Source of the DNA: Verrucomicrobiia bacterium
GTDB taxonomy: Bacteria; Verrucomicrobiota; Verrucomicrobiia; Limisphaerales; UBA11358
Assembly: GCA_030038175.1 (NCBI GenBank)
Contig: JASHPN010000306.1
Span: forward strand, 1-37,131
DNA length: 37,131 bases
Direction of reading: 5' to 3'
Shown: piece by piece, positions 30,926-37,131 of the stretch
Numbering within the stretch: the stretch's first letter is position 1
How the letters are laid out: each line of letters opens with the position of its first letter
Notes under the pieces: model-generated
Database searches by the model: none
The model's input: only the letters and a program-made list of their open reading frames with translations
What the model was told of the DNA's origin: nothing
Translations under genes and position numbers: made by a program

Positions 30926-32506
30926 TCACCAAATCCTTACCAGCACCACCCCGTGCCGCGGAACTACGGCGCTGAATGAGTCCCGGAATTTCCCGATGTC
31001 CTTCTGCCGCCATAAATCGCGCACGCGATGTTTGCCCTTTAGGCCCAAATCCGAAAACTTGGCCTCCACCGTGGCTGGTGATTCGCCCCGATTAAACAGT
31101 CCCACTGCGTGCGAACCGTCCGCCATTCCTTTGGCCCAAACTTCCAGGTCTCCATCTTTGGATACGCGCGCTGCCTGTTGCGCCAATGGGTCCTGGTCCA
31201 CGGCCAGTACTTCGTCATTGCTCAACAGGCCCAGGGTAAAGTCATCGAGTTGTGTCATGTCGCAGCCGATCAGCAGCGGGGCCGTGAGCAAACACCACAG
31301 GCTGATATGTGTGTATTGTTCGTTGGGTGTTAGCTCCGTGGGCCGTAACGCGCCCCATCCCAGTTGCCCCACTACCAGCATGTCCGGATCATTGAAATGT
31401 CCCGGCCCGGCATATTTTTCATGTCCATTTTGGCTAAAGCCGATGCGCGACATGCTTTTCCAGTTGTCCCGAATATCGCCCGTCGTGCGCCACGAATTGC
31501 CGCCCACTTCCGCGCCCCATTCCCAGACATTGCCCATTCCATATTGGCAAAGACTGTAAATAATGTCCCGGGGCTGTTGATCCAGCGCCGATCGCATCAC
31601 CTGGTATGGCCGCATCAATTGCTCACGATCTTTGGTGTGGGAACCGCCCCAGGTTTTGAGCTTCATGTAATTTGTCGAAATCCCTCGTTCCGCTTCCAGT
31701 GACGGCATGTAGGAACACCAATCGTACTTCAAATAATCAAAGCCCCAGTCCGCGTATTGCTGCGCGTCGAGTTGCTCATGATCGAAACTTCCGACACACC
31801 CGCCGCAAGTCCACGGGCCTGGCGATGAGTATAATCCAATCTTTAAACCAAGGCCGTGGACATAATCAGCCAGGCCCTTCATGTCCAGAAAGCGCGGATT
31901 GGGTAAAATCCGTCCGTCCGTGTCACGGTATGGCCCTTGAAGCGTCGGGTCCTGGGAATCGCGGTTCACCTCCCAAAAATCGTCTATATTGATGTATGTC
32001 CACCCGTGATTGATCAGGCCGCTGGCCACCATCGCGTCCGCCGCCGCTTTCACTTTGTCCTCGCTCACGGCATGTGCAAAACAGTTCCAACTATTCCAGC
32101 CCATGGCCGGGGTCAACCCGATTTTCGGCCCGCAAACGATATTGAACCGCTGCTTCGCGCTGCCCTGTCGGTTCTTCGCATGCAACGTTACCGTGTAATC
32201 GCCTGGCGTGGTCAGCATTCCCGTAATTCGCCCGGATTGCGCGTCGAGATGCAAACCAGCGGGCAAATGCCGCGCAGAAAAAATCATCGGCCGCTCTCCC
32301 GTGGCTGCGACGGTGAACAAAAACGGTGTGCCGGGCCGGACTCCAAAAATCCCTGCACTATTGATGCGTGGTTTTGGCAACGGTTTGGGAGTCAAAATCG
32401 TCGCCGCCGTGTCCGACACTTCGTTCGTCGGCGCATAAACCGCCGCCCTCGTTGACAATGCAAAAATACAAAGGAGAAGAACCAAATACCTTGGATTGTG
32501 TTTCAT
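30926..32506 (-). CDS. Secreted GH27 alpha-galactosidase with N-terminal Ig-like domain
   Basis: 526 residues from the ATG giving a signal peptide (about 1-22, 'RYLVLLLCIFALSTRA'). It removes terminal alpha-1,6-galactose from galactomannans or oligosaccharides. A putative-Ig domain (about 50-125, 'LPAGLHLDAQSGRITGMLTT PGDYTVTL' in pieces) precedes a GH27 barrel. The barrel has 'MGWNSWNCFAH', nucleophile Asp262 in 'YLKYDWCS' and acid/base Asp344 in 'WRTTGDIRDNW'. A C-terminal beta-sandwich ends the protein. It is divergent from a GH2 gene and part of the glycosidase cluster. Confidence 0.94.
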   Translation of the reverse strand: MKHNPRYLVLLLCIFALSTRAAVYAPTNEVSDTAATILTPKPLPKPRINSAGIFGVRPGTPFLFTVAATGERPMIFSARHLPAGLHLDAQSGRITGMLTTPGDYTVTLHAKNRQGSAKQRFNIVCGPKIGLTPAMGWNSWNCFAHAVSEDKVKAAADAMVASGLINHGWTYINIDDFWEVNRDSQDPTLQGPYRDTDGRILPNPRFLDMKGLADYVHGLGLKIGLYSSPGPWTCGGCVGSFDHEQLDAQQYADWGFDYLKYDWCSYMPSLEAERGISTNYMKLKTWGGSHTKDREQLMRPYQVMRSALDQQPRDIIYSLCQYGMGNVWEWGAEVGGNSWRTTGDIRDNWKSMSRIGFSQNGHEKYAGPGHFNDPDMLVVGQLGWGALRPTELTPNEQYTHISLWCLLTAPLLIGCDMTQLDDFTLGLLSNDEVLAVDQDPLAQQAARVSKDGDLEVWAKGMADGSHAVGLFNRGESPATVEAKFSDLGLKGKHRVRDLWRQKDIGKFRDSFSAVVPRHGVVLVRIW

Positions 32507-32641
32507 CGTCCATAAAAATCCAATTTCCCGCACGCCCCTGTCAACGTAAAATCCAAAAAATTCAAGTGCCTCCCGCCCATACAGCCTGTATAAATCCGTA
32601 TGCACACGAAAGAATATGGATGGACGACTCCGTTGGCTGGC

Positions 32642-35350
32642 ATGCTCTCAAATTTCAAATTTCAAATTTCAAATCTTAGGTTCGCGCTCCTGCTTTTCCC
32701 CGCCGCATCGTTATGCGTGGCAAACGCTCAGCCTGCCCCCGAACCGCCCCTCCAGTTGACGTCCGGCTGGCAATTGCAGGACGCCGCCAAAGTCTCGGAA
32801 TCAGGCAAATCCATTTCAACGCCGGATTATCAGCCGACCGGCTGGCTTGGCGCAACCGTCCCGGGCACGGTCCTCACCAGTTTGGTCAACGACGGCATCT
32901 ATCCCGAACCCCTCTACGGCGCCAATAATATGGCCATCCCCGACAGCCTCTGCCGTGCTTCCTACTGGTATCGGTCGGTGTTTCAGGTTCCGGCATCGTA
33001 TGACGGCAAACAAATCTGGCTCAATTTTGATGGAATCAATTACGCCGCCGAAGTTTGGGTTAATGGCCGGCATGCGGGCGACATTCACGGCGCCTTTGTG
33101 CGCGGCATTTTCAATATTACCGCCGACGTGACGCCCGGACAGCCTGCCGCGCTCGCCGTGCATATTCTGCCTGAACCGCATCCAGGGAAATCTCACCAAA
33201 AAACCCTCGCTTCGGGCACTGGAAAAAATGGCGGCGTCACCGCGTTCGACGGCCCGACCTTCCTGTGCAGCATCGGCTGGGACTGGATTCCGACGATTCG
33301 CGATCGGGACATGGGCATTTGGCAGGGCGTCAGTCTTTCCGCCACCGGCCCAGTCGTATTGCAGGATCCCTACGTTACTTCGGACCTGCCATTGCCGCGA
33401 ACTGACTCCGCCGATTTGACCGTGCAGGCAACTCTCCATAATGCCACAGAACAGCCGGAAACCGGCGTGCTCAGCGGTACTGGCGATCATATTCAATTTC
33501 AGGAAAATATTTCGCTGAATCCCGGCGAAACCCGCACCGTCGTTTTTTCTCCGGTCACAACACCCTCGTTGCATCTAAACAAGCCCCGTCTCTGGTGGCC
33601 AAACGGTTACGGCCCCCAAAACCTTTATCAGTTGCATTTGAGTTTTTCGACCGGCGGCACGGTCTCGGACGCGCGCGACGTCAGTTTCGGCATTCGCAAA
33701 ATAACCTATTCGGTTCCCGGCTCGGATAATCTGACGCTCTCGGTCAATGGCGTTCCGGTCGTGGCCAAAGGCGGCGATTGGGGAATGGACGAAGCCATGA
33801 AACGGATTCCGCGCGACCGGCTCGACGCGATGATTCGCATGCATCAAATGGCCAATTACACGATTATTCGCAATTGGGTCGGCCAAAGCACCAGCGAAGA
33901 CTTTTACGAGTTGTGCGATAAATATGGCATCCTGGTCTGGGACGAATTTTTCCAGCCCAATCCCGCCGATGGCCCGAATCCGCTCGACGCCGGCCTGTAT
34001 TTTTCCAATGTGCGCGACAAACTTTTGCGGTTTCGGCAGCATCCCTGCCTCGCTCTTTGGTGCGCGCGCAACGAAGGCGATCCTCCGCCCGTTATCGGTC
34101 AGGGCATCCAGCGATTGATTGACGAGTTGGACCCCCACCGGCTCTACCAGCCCAGTTCCACCTCCGGACGAGGGGTCATGTCGCATGGACCGTATCACTG
34201 GCGCACGCCGCGGGAGTTTTATGTGTTTCCCGAGGCCGAAGCGTTCAAGACCGAAATCGGCTCGATGTCCGTCCCAACCCTCGAAGCCATTCACGCCATG
34301 ATGCCGCCGAGCGATTGGAATGTCATCAATGAGGATTGGGCTGAGCACGATTTCTGCAAAGGCGCGCAACAGGGCAACAAATATCCCGGCATTTTGGACC
34401 AGCGCTACGGCCAAATCACGACCCTGGCCGATTTTGTCCGCAAATCCCAATTGGCCGACTACGAATCCTTTCGCGCGATGTACGAAGGCCGGTTCGCCAA
34501 ATTATTCCATCCCGTCACCGCCATCATCACCTGGATGAGCGATCCCGCCCAGCCGAGCTTCGTGTGGCAGCTTTACAGCCACGACCTCGAGGCAAACTCC
34601 GCGCTGTTCGCCGTGCGCAAAGCCTGCGAGCCGGTCCATATCCAAATGAACCAAAACGACTGGCACGTCATGGTTATCAACAACCGGCCTGAGCCGTTGA
34701 AGCTCAAGGCCAAAACGATGGTATTCGATTTGGACGGCACCTTGAAATATGCGCATTCGGACAAGATAACTGCGGCGCCGAGCGCGGCCACCGATGCCGG
34801 CGAGATTCAATTCCCCGACAATCTGTCCGCCGTGCATTTCGTAAAACTGGAATTGCGGGACGGCTGGGACCGCCTCATCTCGGACAATTTTTATTGGCGC
34901 GCAACGCCCGATCAGCCGGACAATTTCCAGGCCTTGAACCAATTACCCGTCGTCCCGCTCAAGATCCGGGCCACAGGCAGCGAAAAAGACGGCCGATATC
35001 TGCTCAATGTTTCGGTGCATAACGCGACCCATTCTGTCGCCCTCATGGCCCATCTGCAATTGCGCCAGGCCAAATCCCTCCGGCGCGTTTTGCCTGTATA
35101 TTACAGTGATAACTATATTTCGCTGCTCCCCGGCGAGACAAAGAAGCTGACAATTGAAGCCGATTCCGCCGATTTGGATGGCGAGCCACCATTGATCGCG
35201 GTAGATGGCTGGAATGTGACCGTCAACAACGCCTCTACGTTCGGCAGCGCCGTCACCGTTATTCCCAACGCCGAAGCCCGGGACATTGCCGTTAGTGACG
35301 CAGTCGGCGCGGCGCCCCTTCTCCTCAACATGGACGGCAGCCGCCCATGA
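32642..35350 (+). CDS. Secreted GH2 glycosidase, beta-mannosidase-like
   Basis: 902 residues from the ATG at 32642, chosen because the signal peptide then ends near 'SLCVANAQ'; the ATG at 32600 adds 14 residues. Domains: sugar-binding jelly roll (about 35-235, with 'YWYRSVFQVP', 'VWVNGRHAGDIHGAF', 'SIGWDWIPTIRDRDMGIWQG'), Ig-like domain (240-355) and TIM barrel (360-600). The acid/base is Glu478 in 'LWCARNEGD' and the nucleophile Glu538 in 'FKTEIGS'. C-terminal sandwich domains follow. The pattern resembles exo-acting beta-mannosidases, endo-beta-mannosidases and exo-glucosaminidases; the NEG motif favours the mannosidase side. The first codons hold a 4 x 7-bp tandem repeat. Confidence 0.88.
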   Translation: MLSNFKFQISNLRFALLLFPAASLCVANAQPAPEPPLQLTSGWQLQDAAKVSESGKSISTPDYQPTGWLGATVPGTVLTSLVNDGIYPEPLYGANNMAIPDSLCRASYWYRSVFQVPASYDGKQIWLNFDGINYAAEVWVNGRHAGDIHGAFVRGIFNITADVTPGQPAALAVHILPEPHPGKSHQKTLASGTGKNGGVTAFDGPTFLCSIGWDWIPTIRDRDMGIWQGVSLSATGPVVLQDPYVTSDLPLPRTDSADLTVQATLHNATEQPETGVLSGTGDHIQFQENISLNPGETRTVVFSPVTTPSLHLNKPRLWWPNGYGPQNLYQLHLSFSTGGTVSDARDVSFGIRKITYSVPGSDNLTLSVNGVPVVAKGGDWGMDEAMKRIPRDRLDAMIRMHQMANYTIIRNWVGQSTSEDFYELCDKYGILVWDEFFQPNPADGPNPLDAGLYFSNVRDKLLRFRQHPCLALWCARNEGDPPPVIGQGIQRLIDELDPHRLYQPSSTSGRGVMSHGPYHWRTPREFYVFPEAEAFKTEIGSMSVPTLEAIHAMMPPSDWNVINEDWAEHDFCKGAQQGNKYPGILDQRYGQITTLADFVRKSQLADYESFRAMYEGRFAKLFHPVTAIITWMSDPAQPSFVWQLYSHDLEANSALFAVRKACEPVHIQMNQNDWHVMVINNRPEPLKLKAKTMVFDLDGTLKYAHSDKITAAPSAATDAGEIQFPDNLSAVHFVKLELRDGWDRLISDNFYWRATPDQPDNFQALNQLPVVPLKIRATGSEKDGRYLLNVSVHNATHSVALMAHLQLRQAKSLRRVLPVYYSDNYISLLPGETKKLTIEADSADLDGEPPLIAVDGWNVTVNNASTFGSAVTVIPNAEARDIAVSDAVGAAPLLLNMDGSRP
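32648..32675. repeat. 7-bp tandem repeat (TCAAATT x4) in the signal-peptide region of GH2
   Basis: Four adjacent heptamers (three TCAAATT, one TCAAATC) lie 6 bp after the chosen ATG and encode part of 'SNFKFQISN'. Because seven is not a multiple of three, gain or loss of one unit would shift the frame. Confidence 0.75.
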
Positions 35351-35820
35351 CGAATCACGGATTTGAACAACAAAACAACGAAATGAACAACGCATCTTTC
35401 GTCTCTTGTGTCCCTTGGGTCCTTTCCACCGTTCATAAAAACGCCTCCGCCCGGTGAAAAAAAGAAAACGCGCGACGAAGTCCTAAATGAGATTGGCGCT
35501 CCCGATAATCGGGATTAATAGCTCCGAAGAGCGACCCTTGCGGGTATGTCCTGACGCCCCGGCACAAAGATCTCAAAACCGGAAGTTGGACCCAGGTAAT
35601 TTCGTCGCGCACAGCCACCATCCCACATTTTGAGCCCACGGCAACCGAAAGTTGTTCACAATTTATTCACCAGAACGAGATCATATCCACCCAACGCGTC
35701 AGATATGCCCGATCTGTCGAAGACAGCATCTGTTCCATCCGGTCCATGAGTCGTATTCATATCTGTAGCTGGACCATCTCGATGCTTGTCTGGGGTATTA
35801 TTTGCCGCGATGCTGGAAAG
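35351..35820. other. Gene-poor region with structured hairpins
   Basis: 470 bases between two GH2 genes. They contain three adjacent hairpins (35500-35545) and, on the minus strand up to 35656, an open tail reading 'DAVFDRSGISDALGGYDLVL' that looks protein-like but has no recognisable start. No complete gene is supported. Confidence 0.5.
35500..35545 (-). ncRNA. Possible structured RNA: three consecutive tight hairpins
   Basis: On the minus strand: ACCC-GCAA-GGGT (35545-35534), GCTC-TTCG-GAGC (35532-35521) and CCCGA-TTA-TCGGG (35513-35501), separated by only 1 and 7 bases. GNRA and UUCG tetraloops closed by G/C-rich stems are typical of folded RNA. They occur only on this strand; the plus-strand loops are TTGC and CGAA. 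No known family is recognised. It could instead be a dispersed repeat. Confidence 0.35.
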
Positions 35821-37131
35821 ATGAAACCCAAAGTCCTCGCCGCCCTCGTGCTCGGGCTCTGCCTCGGCGCACGCATCAGTGCCGCCGATGTCCTCCCGTT
35901 GGCCGGTGAATGGCGCTTCGCCCTCGACCCGCGCGACCTCGGCACGAACCAGAATTGGTGCGACAAAGCGCTGCCGAACAAAATCAAATTGCCCGGCATC
36001 CTGCAGGCGCAAGGTTACGGCAACGACATCAGCACGAACACTCCGTGGGTGCTCACGCTGGGCGATGCATGGTGGAAGCTCCAGCCGGCCGCGCTACGCG
36101 AACATTTCTCGCAACCGGGACATGTGGAAGTGCCGTTCCTTTCCCAACCGCCGAAACATTATCTCGGCGCGGCGTGGTATCAGCGTGATTTTGACATTCC
36201 CGCCGATTGGCGCGGCCGCCATATGACTTTGTTCCTCGAACGGGTGCATTGGAAAAGCACCGTTTGGCTGGATGACAGGGAATATCCATCGCAGGACAGC
36301 CTCGCGGCGCCGCACGTGACCGATCTCGGCAGCCTGACGCCGGGCAAACATCACCTCACCATCTGCGTGGATAATCGCCTGCAACTGCCGGCGGCCGGCC
36401 ACTTGCTGGATTCACACAGTATCTCCGACGCGCTCGGTGCAACGTGGAACGGCATCGTCGGCAAAATCGAATTGCGCAGCATGCCGCCAGTGTGGGTTGA
36501 GGACGTGCAGGTCTTTCCGGATGTCACAAACAAATCCGCGTTAGTTAAAATTAAAATCGGCAACGTCACCGGAGAGGCCGGCGCGGGCAGTATTGCCGCT
36601 GTTTTCGATGGAATGGATTCCATTGACGTGCCGGCAGCGATTCCGATTTCATGGGGTCCCGCCGGGGGAACCGCTGAGTTGGAAATTCCAATACCCAAAG
36701 CGAACTTATGGGACGAATTTCATCCGAATCTCCAATCGTTCACCTTGCAACTTTTCTCCGCCGCCGGCGGCCATCCAGTGATGACGTATCCCGTGACCTT
36801 CGGTTTTCGCCAAATCACAGCCAACGACAAGAGCATATTCGTGAACGGCCGGCTCGTGAACCTGCGCATGACTCATTTCGGCGGCGATTTTCCGCTGACC
36901 GGTTATCCGCCGATGGATGTCGCGCCTTGGAAAAAGATTTTCCAGACGTGCAAGGATTATGGCTTGAATGGAATGCGTTTTCACTCCTGGTGCCCGCCGG
37001 AAGCGGCGTTTGAGGCGGCCGATGAAATGGGCTTCTATCTGCAACCGGAGTGCGGTTTGTGGGCGGATTTTGGCAATGCGCCCACGCGCAATTTTCTCGA
37101 CGTGGAGACCGAGCGCATCCTCGCCGCCTAT
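35821..37131 (+). CDS. Secreted GH2-family glycosidase, 3' end outside window
   Basis: 437 codons are visible from the ATG at 35821 (GGAAAG just upstream) and the frame is open at the window end. A signal peptide 'KVLAALVLGLCLGARISA' leads to a jelly-roll sugar-binding domain ('LAGEWRFALDPRDLG', 'LGAAWYQRDFDIP', 'SHSISDALGATWNGIVGKIE'), an Ig-like domain (about 225-340) and the start of the TIM barrel ('MTHFGGDFPLTGYPPMDV', 'GLNGMRFHSWCPPEAAFEAA'). The catalytic Glu residues would lie beyond the edge. Substrate is unknown. It follows the beta-mannosidase-like GH2 in the same direction after a 470-bp gap, as the third visible gene of the glycosidase cluster. Confidence 0.85.
   Translation, partial: MKPKVLAALVLGLCLGARISAADVLPLAGEWRFALDPRDLGTNQNWCDKALPNKIKLPGILQAQGYGNDISTNTPWVLTLGDAWWKLQPAALREHFSQPGHVEVPFLSQPPKHYLGAAWYQRDFDIPADWRGRHMTLFLERVHWKSTVWLDDREYPSQDSLAAPHVTDLGSLTPGKHHLTICVDNRLQLPAAGHLLDSHSISDALGATWNGIVGKIELRSMPPVWVEDVQVFPDVTNKSALVKIKIGNVTGEAGAGSIAAVFDGMDSIDVPAAIPISWGPAGGTAELEIPIPKANLWDEFHPNLQSFTLQLFSAAGGHPVMTYPVTFGFRQITANDKSIFVNGRLVNLRMTHFGGDFPLTGYPPMDVAPWKKIFQTCKDYGLNGMRFHSWCPPEAAFEAADEMGFYLQPECGLWADFGNAPTRNFLDVETERILAAY

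Noticed and set aside
32600-32641. Upstream ATG for the beta-mannosidase-like GH2 gene
   Set aside because: It would put 14 polar residues before the signal peptide. The ATG at 32642 gives a normal-length signal, though the longer start cannot be excluded.
33575-34450. 291-codon antisense frame inside the GH2 gene
   Set aside because: No domain is recognised, and it lies wholly within a catalytic region coded on the sense strand.

Overview
The window looks like chromosomal DNA of a Verrucomicrobiota bacterium, probably close to Pedosphaera or other Limisphaerales. The basis is indirect. Secreted proteins end in short 'LTWP...FFRL' or 'VTGPWT...QFYRV' C-terminal modules. There is a HAF-repeat exoprotein, many secreted GH2/GH27 glycosidases, and many families of palindromic intergenic repeats. 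Shine-Dalgarno signals are weak or absent before many genes. No rRNA, tRNA, CRISPR array, phage or intact insertion sequence was seen.

Layout. 1-7.1 kb: 3' end of an MGMT-like gene, a DyP peroxidase (-), an MscS channel (-), a bis-MGD molybdopterin oxidoreductase (+) and a cardiolipin synthase (-). mscS and cls share a nearly identical AT-rich upstream motif. 7.4-14 kb: HAF exoprotein, trmL, truA, ruvX and glgE on the minus strand, then rplU-rpmA on the plus strand with a clear promoter and terminator. 14-20 kb: a lipoprotein GH2 glycosidase (-), a large secreted CAP-domain protein (+), a decayed copy of that protein's 3' end, and two tandem micro-lipoprotein genes. 20-25 kb: a PaaK-like adenylate-forming enzyme, a ParD/ParE pair whose toxin is frameshifted, and a complete arsenic locus (arsR divergent from acr3-DUF6428-arsC). 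25-30 kb: a secreted EF-hand/calpain-like protease lying between a decayed 5' copy of an ABC ATPase gene and the intact gene. After a hypothetical gene comes a tight minus-strand operon of two tail-anchored coiled-coil proteins and ogt. 30-37 kb: small membrane proteins of DUF1328 and DUF3185 type, an MgtC-like fragment, then a glycosidase cluster (GH27, GH2, and a GH2 cut by the window edge). An alpha-galactosidase beside a beta-mannosidase-like GH2 suggests galactomannan or similar hemicellulose turnover.

The most unusual material is non-coding or vestigial: (i) two 145-bp palindromic MITE-like elements plus a half copy; (ii) several other compound-palindrome families, one of them inside the ogt coding sequence; (iii) gene relics flanking the CAP and ABC genes; (iv) a run of three tight hairpins before the last GH2 gene, reading as GNRA and UUCG tetraloops on the minus strand; (v) two 4 x 7-bp tandem tracts at gene starts; (vi) a compact arsenic control region with four CGTAT half-sites. 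No completely new multi-gene system is proved here. The best protein-level candidate is the paired tail-anchored coiled-coil operon upstream of ogt.
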